The notes: generated by a model not told the origin, from the letters alone. 64,000 nucleotides of DNA from Hyphomicrobium sp. (GCA_002928515.1 PERI01000002.1:496001-560000); one strand, 5' to 3'. Positions 27,208-37,560 are shown, counted from the stretch's first letter. A program made the numbers and translations.

Positions 27208-28835
27208 TGGACCAGCAGCTTTCCAGAGCGCGATCAAGCCTTACTCATTTTGCTCGATGGATTTCGTGCAGTACCGGCAAGCGTCGTGCTGCCATAGCGT
27301 TCGTGGCCGGTAGTTTTTCCGTACTCGCTTTTGCTCCGTTCTTTGCCGCGCCGGTTTTGTTTGTCACGTTGCCGATCTTTATTTGGTTGATTGACGGATC
27401 GGCGAATTGGCGTTCGGCGGCGTGGGCGGGATGGTGGTTCGGGTTCGGATATTTCTTCTTCAATTTGTTATGGCTCGGTGAGGCATTTCTCGTTGAAGCC
27501 GAAAAATTTGCTGTGCTGCTGCCGTTCGCTGTGACGTTGCTTCCTGCGGGGATGGCAATTTTCTGGGCGTTGGCTGCGAGTGCGGCTCGGATGTTTTGGT
27601 GCGATGGGGTATCGCGCATTTTCGTATTCGTCATTGCGCTTTCGGTCGTGGAATGGCTGCGTGGTCATGTTCTGACTGGCTTGCCGTGGAACGTCATAGG
27701 TTATGCACTCACGGCACCGTTGGAGCTGATGCAAGGGGCAGCGGTGATCGGCGCGTATGGTTTGACAGTTGTGGCGATATTGGTTTTCGCAACGCCACTT
27801 GTCGTTCTTGCGCAGACTGGATTTACGCGCCGCACGGTCGTTGCGAGTATCGCGATACATTCATGTTTGCCGCTTGTCCTACTCTATGGCTACGGCTTCT
27901 GGCGCTTGCAGGAGCCTGAAACGTTTCTTTCAGACGTGCGTGTGCGGATCGTGCAGCCAAGCGTGCTTCAACGCGAGAAATGGAAGCCTGAATTTCAACG
28001 CAAAATTTTTGACGATCATTTGCTGTTGTCGGTGACGAACTCTCAAGGCGTGCGCGATGATCTTGATGGCATCACGCACGTCATCTGGCCAGAGGCGGCC
28101 ATGCCGTTCCTCCCTTTGGAACAACCTCAAGCGTTGCAAGAAATTGGTGCCATACTGCCGTCCGGTCGGGCTCTCGTGACGGGTGCGCTGCGTCGCGATT
28201 TCACAAGTGCTGATGCGCCGATGATGACCGTGCCGCCAATGTTCAACAGCTTGCTGGTTTTCGATGATACGGGTTCGCTCACTGCTCAATACGATAAAAT
28301 TCATCTCGTACCGTTCGGAGAATATTTGCCGCTGTCGCCGCTGCTCACCGCACTCGGTTTTCAAAAATTGACGCACGGGCTTGGTGTGTTCGCAACCGGT
28401 GTTGAGCCGCGACCCGTTATCGATATTGCAGGTCTGCCGACCGCCCTGGCGCTGATCTGTTATGAAGTGCTGTTTCCTGGAGCGATTGTACAATCGGCAT
28501 CGCGCCCCGGCGTCCTCATCAACCTCACCAACGATGGCTGGTTTGGAAATTCGACCGGGCCAAGGCAGCATTTCCATCAGTCGCGCGTGCGGGCCGTCGA
28601 AGAGGGCGTGCCGCTGATCCGGGCGGCTAACAACGGCATTTCCGCCGTCGTGGACCGCTATGGTCGTGTGTTGCATTCACTGAGCATGAACGTGCGCGGC
28701 GTGATCGACAGCGACGTGCCGGCTGGTGCTGCTGCGACGCATTACTCACGCTTTGGAGATTGGGGTTTGGCGTTGCTACTTGCGCTTGTCGCTGGTGCTG
28801 CTTTTGTCACGCGTCGGGCACATCGCGAGCATTAA
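27207..28835 (+). CDS. lnt: Apolipoprotein N-acyltransferase
   Basis: A 542-residue inner-membrane enzyme that adds the third acyl chain to lipoproteins. The N-terminal half has about six to seven membrane helices; the C-terminal half is a nitrilase-like domain with the Glu-Lys-Cys triad: E in VIWPEAAMPF, K in YDKIHLVPFGEYLP and C in ALICYEVLFPG. NDGWFGNSTGPRQHFHQSRVRAVE is another family stretch. ATG 27207 overlaps the corC stop (TGATG); GTG 27204 is possible. Complete. Confidence 0.96.
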   Translation: MDQQLSRARSSLTHFARWISCSTGKRRAAIAFVAGSFSVLAFAPFFAAPVLFVTLPIFIWLIDGSANWRSAAWAGWWFGFGYFFFNLLWLGEAFLVEAEKFAVLLPFAVTLLPAGMAIFWALAASAARMFWCDGVSRIFVFVIALSVVEWLRGHVLTGLPWNVIGYALTAPLELMQGAAVIGAYGLTVVAILVFATPLVVLAQTGFTRRTVVASIAIHSCLPLVLLYGYGFWRLQEPETFLSDVRVRIVQPSVLQREKWKPEFQRKIFDDHLLLSVTNSQGVRDDLDGITHVIWPEAAMPFLPLEQPQALQEIGAILPSGRALVTGALRRDFTSADAPMMTVPPMFNSLLVFDDTGSLTAQYDKIHLVPFGEYLPLSPLLTALGFQKLTHGLGVFATGVEPRPVIDIAGLPTALALICYEVLFPGAIVQSASRPGVLINLTNDGWFGNSTGPRQHFHQSRVRAVEEGVPLIRAANNGISAVVDRYGRVLHSLSMNVRGVIDSDVPAGAAATHYSRFGDWGLALLLALVAGAAFVTRRAHREH

Positions 28836-28947
28836 GCATGCTTGGCAGTTTGTCGCGCCCACACCTCTGGTTGACGCCTGCTCTGTCCGCACCTAGGAAG
28901 TGTGCCATAAGTACCCTATGGCGGGGCATTGGGTGGTAGCGACGCCG

Positions 28948-29418
28948 ATGGCAGACGATCCTTCATATAGTACAGACGGCGATGCTGGCGATGACCTGCC
29001 GCGTGGATCGCGGCGTGCCAATCCAATGGATGTTCACGTTGGGACCCGCGTGCGTTTGCGCCGCATGTTGCTGGGTATGAGCCAGGAAAAGCTTGGTGAA
29101 CATTTGGGCCTGACGTTCCAGCAAGTTCAGAAATATGAGAAGGGCGTCAATCGCATCGGCGCTAGCCGCTTGTTCGACCTTGCCAAAGTGCTGGGTGTGC
29201 CAGTCCAGTTCTTTTATGACGAAGCGCCCGTCGGTATGCAGGGCATGGCCGAAGAGCAAACAGGATTTTCCGAGCGTCCCGGTGAAAGCTATGTGGTGGA
29301 ATTTCTTGGCACGCGCGATGGGCTCGAACTGAACAAGGCTTTTGCCCGCATTCAGGACCCGCGCGTCAGGCGTGCCATCGTCGATCTGGTGCGCTCGCTG
29401 GCTGGCGAAGATAACTAA
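28948..29418 (+). CDS. XRE-family helix-turn-helix regulator upstream of metK
   Basis: A 156-residue DNA-binding protein. The HTH region (about 30-85) reads RVRLRRMLLGMSQEKLGEHLGLTFQQVQKYEKGVNRIGASRLFDLAKVLGVPVQFF (in pieces), the standard Cro/CI type found upstream of metK throughout Hyphomicrobiales. The C-terminal half (RRAIVDLVRSLAG) is short and helical. In-frame starts exist at GTG 28900 and ATG 28918; ATG 28948 was chosen because the upstream residues are not conserved in type. The target is unknown; control of metK or methionine metabolism is suggested only by position. Confidence 0.85.
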   Translation: MADDPSYSTDGDAGDDLPRGSRRANPMDVHVGTRVRLRRMLLGMSQEKLGEHLGLTFQQVQKYEKGVNRIGASRLFDLAKVLGVPVQFFYDEAPVGMQGMAEEQTGFSERPGESYVVEFLGTRDGLELNKAFARIQDPRVRRAIVDLVRSLAGEDN

Positions 29419-29504
29419 CAGACAAGCGTCGTTTTGCCTTGGCAATTGGCTGGCCGGGCCCTGATGCCTCGCTTGACCCCTCTGATAAAGACTGCAACAA
29501 CCCG

Positions 29505-29539
29505 GCGTCTTTTGTAATGAATCGTGCGCTTAGACGCAC
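29505..29539 (+). promoter_or_regulatory. metK leader with two mutually exclusive hairpins
   Basis: GCGTCT (29505-29510) can pair with AGACGC (29532-29537). A second stem, GTGCG (29524-29528) with CGCAC (29535-29539), uses overlapping bases, so only one can form at a time. It lies about 55-90 bases before the metK start. I do not recognise it as SAM-II, SAM-V or the SAM/SAH riboswitch. Confidence 0.35.
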
Positions 29540-29593
29540 ATCCTGGTGACGTTGCAATCAAGCAGGTCGCAGGCAAAATTTCTGGGAGCCAAC

Positions 29594-30799
29594 GTGGCAC
29601 GCAAATCGTTTCTATTCACGAGCGAGTCTGTTTCTGAAGGTCATCCCGATAAAGTTTGCGACCGCATCTCAGATGAAGTCGTCGATGCTTTTTATCGAGA
29701 GGGCGCGAAGGAAAACCTCGATCCGTGGAGCATTCGTGCGGCGTGCGAAACCATGGCGACGACGAACCGGGTCATCATTGCGGGTGAATCGCGTGGCCCA
29801 GCCGGCGTCACTGTCGCTGCCATTCAAGATCTCGCGCGTGCCGCTATCCGCGACATCGGATATGAGCAAGACGGGTTTCATTGGGCCAACTGCAACATTG
29901 AAGTTTTGCTGCATTCGCAGTCGGCCGATATTGCCGCCGGTGTCGATGCCAAGCAGCCGACAAACCAAGAAGAAGGCGCTGGCGATCAGGGCATCATGTT
30001 CGGATACGCTTGCAACGAAACTCCAGAATTGATGCCTGCGCCGATCTACTACGCACACAAAATTTTGGCTGACCTCGCGCACGCGCGCAAAAGCCAAGAG
30101 GGCGACGCAACAAAGCTCGGTCCAGACGCCAAGAGCCAAGTGACGGTGCGCTATGAAGATGGCAAGCCGGTTGGCGTGACGCAAATCGTCGTTTCGCATC
30201 AGCATCTTGTTGAAGATCTCACGTCACGGCAGGTGCGCGATATCATCGAGCCTTACGTGTTGAAGGTGTTGCCGCAGGGCTGGGTGTCTAAGGATACCGT
30301 TTGGCACATCAACCCAACGGGCAAGTTCTTCATCGGCGGACCTGACGGCGACTGCGGGCTCACGGGTCGCAAAATTATCGTCGATACGTATGGCGGTGCT
30401 GCGCCTCACGGTGGCGGCGCGTTTTCAGGAAAAGACCCAACGAAAGTCGATCGTTCAGCCGCCTATGCGGCGCGCTATTTGGCAAAGAATGTGGTTGCAT
30501 CGGGGATTGCCGATCGGTGCACGATCCAAGTTTCTTACGCGATCGGCGTGGCGCGTCCGCTGTCGATTTATGTCGATACGCACGGCACAGGCAAGGTCGA
30601 TGAAGCGGTGATCGAGAAAGTTGTGGCCGAGGTCATGGACCTGACGCCGCGCGGCATTCGCAGTCATCTTGACCTCAACCGTCCGATCTATGCACGCACG
30701 TCGGCTTACGGACACTTCGGTCGTTCGGCTGCCGCCGATGGTGGGTTCTCGTGGGAGAAAACCGATCTGGCAGCTAAGATTGCCAAGGCTGTCGCTTGA
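29594..30799 (+). CDS. metK: S-adenosylmethionine synthetase
   Basis: A 401-residue enzyme making SAM from methionine and ATP. It begins [26 protein letters not shown] and carries the two signature motifs [12 protein letters not shown] and [16 protein letters not shown]. The frame extends upstream to 29546, but GTG 29594 is the right start: GGGAG lies five bases before it and conservation begins there. It follows the XRE regulator by 175 bases with a structured leader. A GC-rich hairpin follows the stop. Confidence 0.97.
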   Translation: MARKSFLFTSESVSEGHPDKVCDRISDEVVDAFYREGAKENLDPWSIRAACETMATTNRVIIAGESRGPAGVTVAAIQDLARAAIRDIGYEQDGFHWANCNIEVLLHSQSADIAAGVDAKQPTNQEEGAGDQGIMFGYACNETPELMPAPIYYAHKILADLAHARKSQEGDATKLGPDAKSQVTVRYEDGKPVGVTQIVVSHQHLVEDLTSRQVRDIIEPYVLKVLPQGWVSKDTVWHINPTGKFFIGGPDGDCGLTGRKIIVDTYGGAAPHGGGAFSGKDPTKVDRSAAYAARYLAKNVVASGIADRCTIQVSYAIGVARPLSIYVDTHGTGKVDEAVIEKVVAEVMDLTPRGIRSHLDLNRPIYARTSAYGHFGRSAAADGGFSWEKTDLAAKIAKAVA

Positions 30800-30833
30800 T
30801 CGCGGCGGTTGCGACATTCACGATGTTTGAAAG

Positions 30834-30854
30834 CGGCCGCGCAAGCGGCCGTTT
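30834..30854 (+). terminator. Hairpin between metK and trmB, possible weak terminator
   Basis: CGGCCGC and GCGGCCG form a perfect seven-pair stem closed by a GCAA tetraloop (30834-30851), followed by only TTT. It lies 35 bases after the metK stop and 22 bases before trmB. The short T-run suggests partial termination or a transcript-stabilising end. Confidence 0.55.
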
Positions 30855-30875
30855 GCATATGTAAAGTTTTGAACC

Positions 30876-31544
30876 ATGACGGACGCTGTCCGCAAACTTG
30901 AATTGCGATCTTTCGGTCGTCGTCGCGGGCGCAAACCCAGCGATCGACAGGCTGCATTATTGGCCGACGTGCTGCCGCGCGTTGCCGTCGATTTGGCTGC
31001 GCCAGTTGTGTCGCAGACGACCACATGGCTGGAGATTGGCTTTGGCGGCGGCGAGCATTTAATTTGGCAAGCGATTGCCAATCCGCACACTACTTTGATC
31101 GGTTGCGAGCCATTCGAGGATGGCGTGATGAAAGTTCTGAGCGCCATCGAGGAGCGAGGGCTTTCGAACATTCGCATTCACATGGGTGACGCCCGCGATG
31201 TGTTGCGCGCATTGCCAGATGCTTCGATTGCTCGGGCGTTCATTCTGTTTCCCGATCCTTGGCCTAAGCGCAAACAGCGAAAACGGCGCTTGGTGAATAG
31301 TGCGCTGCTCAAGCTGCTCGCGCGCGTCATGCAGCCTGGTTCAGAACTGAGGATCGGCACGGACATTGGCGACTACGCTCGGACGATGCTGGAAGCGTTT
31401 CAAAATGAACCAGCGTTTCGATGGATGGCCGACAGCCCGGCTGACTGGCGCATCAGGCCTGACGATTGGCCTCAAACCCGTTATGAGGCCAAAGCTGCAG
31501 AGGAAGGCCACCAACGCACGTATTTTCGCTTTTCTCGCGTTTAG
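30876..31544 (+). CDS. trmB: tRNA (guanine-N7-)-methyltransferase
   Basis: A 222-residue SAM-dependent methyltransferase forming m7G46 in tRNA. The N-terminus has SFGRRRGRKPSDRQAALL, the SAM site is TWLEIGFGGGEHL, and the family motif is ARAFILFPDPWPKRKQRKRRLVN. It ends in the usual TRYEAKAAEEGHQRTYFRF. ATG 30876. Position after metK is conserved in Hyphomicrobiales. Complete. Confidence 0.96.
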   Translation: MTDAVRKLELRSFGRRRGRKPSDRQAALLADVLPRVAVDLAAPVVSQTTTWLEIGFGGGEHLIWQAIANPHTTLIGCEPFEDGVMKVLSAIEERGLSNIRIHMGDARDVLRALPDASIARAFILFPDPWPKRKQRKRRLVNSALLKLLARVMQPGSELRIGTDIGDYARTMLEAFQNEPAFRWMADSPADWRIRPDDWPQTRYEAKAAEEGHQRTYFRFSRV

Positions 31545-31669
31545 TGCCGATACTCCGTCTTGCGCCTGACGCAAATCTCGCCTACATGAGCGTTATTCCA
31601 AACCAAGAGACTGCTTAAAGAGTGGACCCTAGAGGCCCGCTCCCAACGGTCTTTACGACAAGGTTCTTC

Positions 31670-32305
31670 GTGACGCTCATGACTGCCGAGGCCGAGGCTA
31701 AACCATCGTCGAGCACGCTCGATCAGACCCGCTTTATGCGGGAGACCGGGCTTGCGGCTGACGTTGCGGCGATTGTCGAGCCGGTTCTTGAAGACCTCGG
31801 TTTTCGCCTCGTGCGGGTTACGCTGTCAGGTGCTGTCGATCGCATTTTGCAGATCATGGCCGAGCGACCGGATGGCACGATCACGATCGATGACTGCGAA
31901 ACGATCTCGCGCGGACTGTCGCCGGTGCTCGATGTTGCCGATACGGTTCCGGGGAAATACCGGTTGGAGATCTCTTCGCCCGGCATTGATCGCCCGCTGG
32001 TACGCCCGAGCGATTTCGAAGACTGGTCCGGACACGAAGTGCGCATTGAATTGAAGCAGCCGGTCGATAATCGCCGCCGCTTCAAAGGTACGCTGGAAGG
32101 TTTTGAAGACGGTGAAGTGCGCATTGCAACCGAGGTTGGAGCGTTAGGCATCCAACATCTGGGTTTGCCAGTCGCACTCATTGCCGAAGCCAAGCTGGCT
32201 TTGACCGATGAACTTATTCGTGAAGCTTTGGCACGCGCCAAAAAGCGACACAGTGATCGCCCCTCGGACGGGGCCGAACTTGACGAAGACGATCTGGAGG
32301 ATTGA
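31670..32305 (+). CDS. rimP: Ribosome maturation factor RimP
   Basis: A 211-residue RimP, longer than E. coli RimP (about 150) through an acidic C-terminal tail (GAELDEDDLED) and an N-terminal lead, both usual in alphaproteobacteria. Core: VEPVLEDLGFRLVRVTLSG, TIDDCETISRGLSPVLDVAD, YRLEISSPGIDRPLVRPSDFEDWSG. It assists 30S assembly. Start: GTG 31670 has AAGG six bases upstream; ATG 31679, three codons on, is nearly as good. It heads the rimP-nusA-ylxR-infB operon, with only three bases to nusA. Confidence 0.93.
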   Translation: MTLMTAEAEAKPSSSTLDQTRFMRETGLAADVAAIVEPVLEDLGFRLVRVTLSGAVDRILQIMAERPDGTITIDDCETISRGLSPVLDVADTVPGKYRLEISSPGIDRPLVRPSDFEDWSGHEVRIELKQPVDNRRRFKGTLEGFEDGEVRIATEVGALGIQHLGLPVALIAEAKLALTDELIREALARAKKRHSDRPSDGAELDEDDLED

Positions 32306-32308
32306 CCC

Positions 32309-33952
32309 ATGGCCATGGCAGGCATTAGCGCCAACCGGCTCGAACTTTTGCAAATCGCCGATTCCGTCGCGCGCGAGAAGACTATCGACAAAAAGATCGT
32401 CATCGAGGCGATGGAAGATGCGATTCAGAAAGCTGCAAAGTCGCGCTATGGGTCTGAGAACGATATTCGTTGCGAGATCGATCCTAAGACGGGCGAAGCG
32501 AAATTAACGCGTGTGCTCGCGGTCGTCGATGTTGTCGAAAACGATTCCACGCAGGTTAACTTAGAGGATGCGCTCAAGCGCAACCCAGATGCCAAAGTCG
32601 GCGATTTTATAGCTGAAACTTTGCCACCTTTAGAGTTTGGTCGCGTAGCGGCTCAGAACGCCAAGCAAGTCATCGTGCAAAAGGTGCGCGAAGCCGAGCG
32701 TGATCGGCAGTTTTCAGAATTCAAAGATCGCATCGGTGAAATTCCCAACGGCACCGTCAAGCGCGTCGAATATGGCAACGTGATTGTCGATCTGGGACGT
32801 GCTGAAGGCATCATTCGCCGCGATGAAATGATCCCGCGCGAAAACGTGCGTCTTGGCGACCGTATCCGTGCGTATATCTACGATGTGCGTCGTGAGCAGC
32901 GTGGCCCGCAGATTTTCTTGACGCGCGCTCGATCTGAATTCATGGCGAAGCTGTTCGCTCAGGAAGTGCCCGAGATTTACGACGGCGTTGTGGAAATCAA
33001 GTCGGTTGCTCGCGATCCAGGTTCGCGCGCGAAAATCGCAGTCATTTCGAAGGATTCATCCATCGATCCCGTCGGCGCATGTGTCGGTATGCGTGGCGCG
33101 CGCGTGCAAGCCGTTGTCAATGAATTGCAAGGCGAGAAAGTCGATATCATCCAGTGGAACCCGGAGGCTGCGAGCTTCATCGTCAACGCTTTGGCACCGG
33201 CCGAAGTTACCAAAGTCGTTTTGGACGAAGATTCCAATCGTATCGAAGTCGTCGTTCCTGAAGCGCAGCTTTCGCTGGCCATCGGGCGGCGTGGTCAAAA
33301 CGTGCGTCTGGCTTCACAACTGACTGGGTGGGATATCGATATTTTAACCGAACAAGAAGAGAGCGAACGCCGCCAGAAGGAATTCGGCGAGCGCACACAG
33401 TTGCTGATGGATTCGCTCGATGTGGATGAGGTCATCGCGCAGTTGCTCGTGACCGAAGGGTTTGCCTCGATCGAAGAGGTCGCATTTGTCGATCTCTCTG
33501 AGATCGCGCACATCGAAGGTTTCGACGAAGATACGGCGGAACAAATTCAGACGCGCGCGCGTGAATATCTCGAACAGCAAGAAGCTGATCGCGATGCCAA
33601 GCGTCGAGAACTGGGTGTTGCCGACGAGTTGGCGGAAATCCCCGGCATTACGACGGCCATGATGGTCGCTTTGGGCGAGAATGGCGTTAAGACGGTTGAA
33701 GATTTCGCCGATTGTGCCACCGACGAACTGGTTGGTTGGACTGAGCGTAAGAAAGAAAAAGACGCCGAGGCTGTGCGCCACAAAGGCTTCCTCGATGGCT
33801 TTGAGCTTTCGCGGACCGATGTCGAAGGCATGATTATGGCGGCCCGCGTCCATGCAGGTTGGATCAAGGCTGAAGATTTAGAACCCGCAGTGGTTGAAGG
33901 CGAAGGCGACAATGCTGAAGCCGACGGCGATCAACTTGGCCCTCAGGGCTAA
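32309..33952 (+). CDS. nusA: Transcription termination/antitermination factor NusA
   Basis: A 547-residue NusA. Order: N-terminal polymerase-binding domain (SANRLELLQIADSVAREKTIDKKIVIEAMEDAIQKAAK), S1 domain (GTVKRVEYGNVIVDLGRAEGIIRRDE), KH1/KH2 (DPVGACVGMRGARVQAVVNEL and LAIGRRGQNVRLASQLTGWDIDI), and two helix-hairpin-helix repeats near the C-terminus (VTEGFASIEEVA, GITTAMMVALGENGVKTVEDFADCA). The last part binds the polymerase alpha subunit in E. coli. GGAGG at 32296-32300 serves ATG 32309 (ATG 32315 is an alternative). Complete. Confidence 0.97.
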   Translation: MAMAGISANRLELLQIADSVAREKTIDKKIVIEAMEDAIQKAAKSRYGSENDIRCEIDPKTGEAKLTRVLAVVDVVENDSTQVNLEDALKRNPDAKVGDFIAETLPPLEFGRVAAQNAKQVIVQKVREAERDRQFSEFKDRIGEIPNGTVKRVEYGNVIVDLGRAEGIIRRDEMIPRENVRLGDRIRAYIYDVRREQRGPQIFLTRARSEFMAKLFAQEVPEIYDGVVEIKSVARDPGSRAKIAVISKDSSIDPVGACVGMRGARVQAVVNELQGEKVDIIQWNPEAASFIVNALAPAEVTKVVLDEDSNRIEVVVPEAQLSLAIGRRGQNVRLASQLTGWDIDILTEQEESERRQKEFGERTQLLMDSLDVDEVIAQLLVTEGFASIEEVAFVDLSEIAHIEGFDEDTAEQIQTRAREYLEQQEADRDAKRRELGVADELAEIPGITTAMMVALGENGVKTVEDFADCATDELVGWTERKKEKDAEAVRHKGFLDGFELSRTDVEGMIMAARVHAGWIKAEDLEPAVVEGEGDNAEADGDQLGPQG

Positions 33953-33981
33953 GGTTATGTTTGGAAAGGCAGCGGACAGGC

Positions 33982-34668
33982 GTGGCGGCAAAACGACAGC
34001 ACAGGCAGACGGACGATGACCTGGTATCAGATACCGGCTCTGAGCGTCTGTGCGTCGTTACGCGCGCCGCACTTGAGCCCGATGCCCTTCTGCGATTTGC
34101 GCTCGCCCCAGATTCTAACTTGGTGCCCGACCTAGACCGGCGTTTGCCCGGTCGCGGCGTCTGGGTGACCTGTGATCGTCGGCTGCTTGAAAAGGCGATT
34201 GCGACGCGGGCATTCGGTCGAGGCTTTAAGCGTGACGTGCGCGTGCCGGACGGACTGCCCGATTTGATCGACACGATGCTGTTGCGTCGGATCATCGCCA
34301 ACTTATCGCTGGCCAACAAAGCTGGCCTTGCGATCGCTGGCTTTCAACAAGTCGATGCCGCGCTGGAAAAAGGGCAGGTCGCGGTGGTGCTGCACGGCCA
34401 CGATGCGGCGGCAGACGGTCGGGGCAAGCTCGACCGTAAATTTAAGGCTATTCAACAGGACAGAGGCCAAAAAGCCCCTGTTAGCGACATCCTAAGTATC
34501 TCAGAAATGAGCTTGGCTATGGGGCGGCCAAGTGTGGTACATGCTGCCCTAACACCCGGAGGACTGACGGATCGGTTTTTGAGGGAGGCGGAGCGCATTC
34601 AGCGTTACCGCGCCTGTCCACCCATCGTCAGTCAAGATTTTCATGAGCCGACGCAAGCTGAAGGTTAA
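33982..34668 (+). CDS. RNA-binding protein, YlxR (DUF448) fused to L7Ae-like domain
   Basis: A protein of about 228 residues combining a YlxR domain (ERLCVVTRAALEPDALLRFALAPD and GRGVWVTCDRRLLEKAI) with an L7Ae/L30e-like part (LLRRIIANLSLANKAGLAIAGFQQVDAALEKGQ). The fusion is normal for alphaproteobacteria and lies between nusA and infB. YlxR binds RNA and, in some bacteria, RNase P; the role here is not established. The start is uncertain: TTG 33961 or GTG 33982, the latter after GGACAGG. An ATG at 33957 is in another frame that stops after about 20 codons. Confidence 0.88.
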   Translation: MAAKRQHRQTDDDLVSDTGSERLCVVTRAALEPDALLRFALAPDSNLVPDLDRRLPGRGVWVTCDRRLLEKAIATRAFGRGFKRDVRVPDGLPDLIDTMLLRRIIANLSLANKAGLAIAGFQQVDAALEKGQVAVVLHGHDAAADGRGKLDRKFKAIQQDRGQKAPVSDILSISEMSLAMGRPSVVHAALTPGGLTDRFLREAERIQRYRACPPIVSQDFHEPTQAEG

Positions 34669-34679
34669 ACGGATAACGC

Positions 34680-37406
34680 ATGACGGATTCTAACGACCAA
34701 ACGGACAAGACCCTGCGAGCAGGCGCGCGCAAACCGCTGTCGCTGCAGAGAACGGTTGAGTCTGGTCACGTGCGGCAGAACTTCAGCCACGGTCGCTCCA
34801 AATCTGTGGTGGTCGAAAAGAAGAAGACCCGCAAGCTTGGGCCAGGTGGCGTTGAAATGGCGCCAGAACCTGTGGCTCCTGTCGCCGCACCTGTGATTGA
34901 GAAGCCGAAACCGGCGGCTCCTATTGCTGCGGCTCCGGCGCCGACGGCAGCCCAACAGCGCACGCTGTCTGGCGAGGAGCGCGATGCGCGCGCCCGCGCT
35001 TTGGCGGCTGCTCGTGCTGAAGAGCTTGCACGCCCTGTTGAAGTTGCACCGGTTCGGGTCGAACCGCCGTCTGCGCGCGCATCTGAGCCAGTTGCTGCCG
35101 TCGAAGACGCACCGCGCGTGACGGCGGATGCGGCTGCAAGTGCTGCACCTGCAAAAGTTTCAGCTCCAACGTCAGCTCCGGCTGCTCGCGGCCCAAGTGC
35201 GCCGCGACGCGATGAGGGGTCACGCGATGGCGGTCGTCCCTCGTCGTTTGCAAGGCCGGGCGGGGCGCCGCGTCCGGGTGGCAATCCTAGCTACATGCCG
35301 CGTGAAGCCGGTCGTCCGCGTGAGATCGATTTTCCAGGCCCGCGCCGTGGTAGTCCGCCGCCTGCTGCGCCCGATCCGTCTTTGGAAAAGCCGACGCGTG
35401 CCGCGCGTCCGGTCGTTAGCAAGCCACAGCAAGTGGAGGACGACGATACCCGCAAGCGCGGTCCAGGCGGCGCGAAAGTTGCGCGCCCGGCCGTCAAGCT
35501 TCCAGACGATGGCCGTCAACGTCAAAAATTGACGATCACGAACTTCGACCGCGAAGCGCAACAGCGCTCGCTCGCATCGCTCAAGCGTAAGCGCGACAAA
35601 GAACGACTGAAGGCCATGGGCATTCAGCAGCCCCGCGAAAAGATTTCGCGAGAAGTCATTATTCCTGAAGCTATTACGATTCAGGAACTGTCGAACCGCA
35701 TGACCGAGCGCGCCGTTGACGTCATCAAATATCTTATGAAGTCTGGCGAGATGCATAAGATCACGGATGTGATCGATGCCGATACCGCCGAACTCATCGT
35801 GCAAGAATTCGGTCACACGACCAAGCGCGTGTCGGAAGCCGACGTTGAAATCGGTTTCGTCGGCGAGAAGGACGCGGAGGACACGGAGTTCGTGTCACGT
35901 GCACCTGTGGTCACGATTATGGGTCATGTCGATCACGGCAAAACGTCTTTGCTGGATGCGATCCGCTCGACCAACGTGGTGTCTGGTGAAGCTGGTGGCA
36001 TTACGCAGCACATCGGCGCGTATCAGGTTGTGGCCGCCAATGGCGATAAAATCACATTCATCGATACGCCCGGCCACGAAGCCTTTACGGCGATGCGCGC
36101 ACGCGGTGCTAAAGTTACGGATATCGTGGTGCTCGTGGTCGCAGCCGACGATGGCGTGATGCCGCAAACCGTCGAAGCCATCAATCATGCCAAGGCTGCC
36201 GGCGTGCCGATGATTGTTGCGATCAACAAAATCGACAAGCCGCAGGCTGACCCGAAGCGGGTGCAAACAGACTTGCTGCAACACGAAATCGTCGTTGAAA
36301 GCATGGGTGGTGAAACGCTTGAAGTGCCGGTTTCGGCTTTGAAGCGCACGAACCTCGACAAGTTGTTGGAAGCAATCCATCTGCAAGCTGAAATTCTCGA
36401 TTTGAAGGTCAATCCGACACGTCCGGCGGAAGGTATCGTCATTGAAGCGAAGCTTGAGCGCGGTCGCGGTCCAGTTGGCACGGTTCTCGTGCAGCGTGGC
36501 ACACTCAAGGTTGGTGACATTGTCGTGGCCGGTATGGCATGGGGTCGTGTTCGTGCGTTGATCGACGACCATGGTGCGAATGTTCCGACGGCTGGGCCTT
36601 CGGTGCCGGTCGAAATTCTAGGCTTTGACTCAGCGCCTGACGCTGGCGATCAGTTCGGCGTCGTCGAGAATGAAGCGCGTGCGCGCGAAATTACCGATTA
36701 TCGTGTCCGCAAGCGCCGCGAGACGCTCGGATCGGCTGGTACGCCGCGCACACTCGAGCAGATGATGCAGACGCTCAAAGATGCGGCCGGGCAGAAAGAG
36801 TTCACGCTGCTCATCAAGGGCGACGTGCAAGGATCAGTTGAAGCCATCATCGGTTCTCTCAAGAAGCTTGGGACTGATGAAGTTATTGCACGCGTGCTGC
36901 ATACCGGCGTCGGTGGCATCACGGAATCGGATATCGCGCTGGCGTCGGCGTCAAAGGCGATTGTCATTGGCTTTAACGTGCGCGCCAACGAACAGGCGAA
37001 GCGTGCTGCCGATACGCAGGGCATCGAAATCCGCTACTACAATATCATTTACGATTTGGTGGATGATGTGAAAGCGGCCATGTCGGGTCTGCTTGCGCCG
37101 ACGAAGCGCGAAATCTTCCTCGGTTATGCGGCGATCAAGCAGGTCTTCAATATCACGAAGGTCGGCAAGGTTGCAGGCTGCCAAGTCACCGAGGGCAAGG
37201 TCGAGCGTGGGGCGAAGGTTCGCCTGTTGCGCGATAACGTTGTCATCCATGAAGGTTCGCTTGCCATTCTGAAACGCTTCAAGGATGACGTGAAGGAAGT
37301 GACGGCTGGTCAAGAGTGCGGGATGTCGTTTGCGAACTATCAAGACATTCGCGAAGGCGATCAGATCGAGTGCTTCCAGGTGGAAACCATCGCGCGCAGC
37401 CTGTAA
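34680..37406 (+). CDS. infB: Translation initiation factor IF-2
   Basis: A 908-residue IF-2. The first about 300 residues are Pro/Ala/Arg-rich and of low complexity (typical, variable), after an opening [32 protein letters not shown]. The IF2_N region [31 protein letters not shown] precedes the GTPase domain: G1 [13 protein letters not shown]2 and G3 region [12 protein letters not shown] and DTPGHEAF, G4 NKID. Domains II to IV follow, ending [16 protein letters not shown]. It delivers fMet-tRNA to the 30S subunit. ATG 34680 is 12 bases after the ylxR stop. Confidence 0.98.
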   Translation: MTDSNDQTDKTLRAGARKPLSLQRTVESGHVRQNFSHGRSKSVVVEKKKTRKLGPGGVEMAPEPVAPVAAPVIEKPKPAAPIAAAPAPTAAQQRTLSGEERDARARALAAARAEELARPVEVAPVRVEPPSARASEPVAAVEDAPRVTADAAASAAPAKVSAPTSAPAARGPSAPRRDEGSRDGGRPSSFARPGGAPRPGGNPSYMPREAGRPREIDFPGPRRGSPPPAAPDPSLEKPTRAARPVVSKPQQVEDDDTRKRGPGGAKVARPAVKLPDDGRQRQKLTITNFDREAQQRSLASLKRKRDKERLKAMGIQQPREKISREVIIPEAITIQELSNRMTERAVDVIKYLMKSGEMHKITDVIDADTAELIVQEFGHTTKRVSEADVEIGFVGEKDAEDTEFVSRAPVVTIMGHVDHGKTSLLDAIRSTNVVSGEAGGITQHIGAYQVVAANGDKITFIDTPGHEAFTAMRARGAKVTDIVVLVVAADDGVMPQTVEAINHAKAAGVPMIVAINKIDKPQADPKRVQTDLLQHEIVVESMGGETLEVPVSALKRTNLDKLLEAIHLQAEILDLKVNPTRPAEGIVIEAKLERGRGPVGTVLVQRGTLKVGDIVVAGMAWGRVRALIDDHGANVPTAGPSVPVEILGFDSAPDAGDQFGVVENEARAREITDYRVRKRRETLGSAGTPRTLEQMMQTLKDAAGQKEFTLLIKGDVQGSVEAIIGSLKKLGTDEVIARVLHTGVGGITESDIALASASKAIVIGFNVRANEQAKRAADTQGIEIRYYNIIYDLVDDVKAAMSGLLAPTKREIFLGYAAIKQVFNITKVGKVAGCQVTEGKVERGAKVRLLRDNVVIHEGSLAILKRFKDDVKEVTAGQECGMSFANYQDIREGDQIECFQVETIARSL

Positions 37407-37415
37407 TGCGCTCAC

Positions 37416-37444
37416 GCCCACACGGCAAAGTTTGCCGTGCGGGC
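37416..37444. repeat. Strong hairpin between infB and rbfA
   Basis: GCCC-A-CACGGC (37416-37426) pairs with GCCGTG-C-GGGC (37434-37444), ten pairs with one A-C mismatch, around the loop AAAGTTT. There is no T-run, so it is more likely a processing or stabilising structure in the infB-rbfA transcript than a terminator. Confidence 0.6.
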
Positions 37445-37560
37445 TGCTCTTCTGCGGCGCGATGCATTGGCGCCCGGCTCTAGAGCACCGAAGTCATTAA
37501 AGTCGAATAAGCAATTGAGTGAAGAGGCCGGGCGCGGTCCCATCCCGCGGCGGAAAACAT

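Noticed and set aside
27930-28676. Minus-strand open frame of 248 codons inside lnt
   Set aside because: Antisense to conserved lnt motifs; His/Arg-rich composition is typical of a shadow frame.
29419-29593. Known SAM riboswitch before metK
   Set aside because: The conserved cores of SAM-II, SAM-V and SAM/SAH classes were not found; only simple stems were seen.
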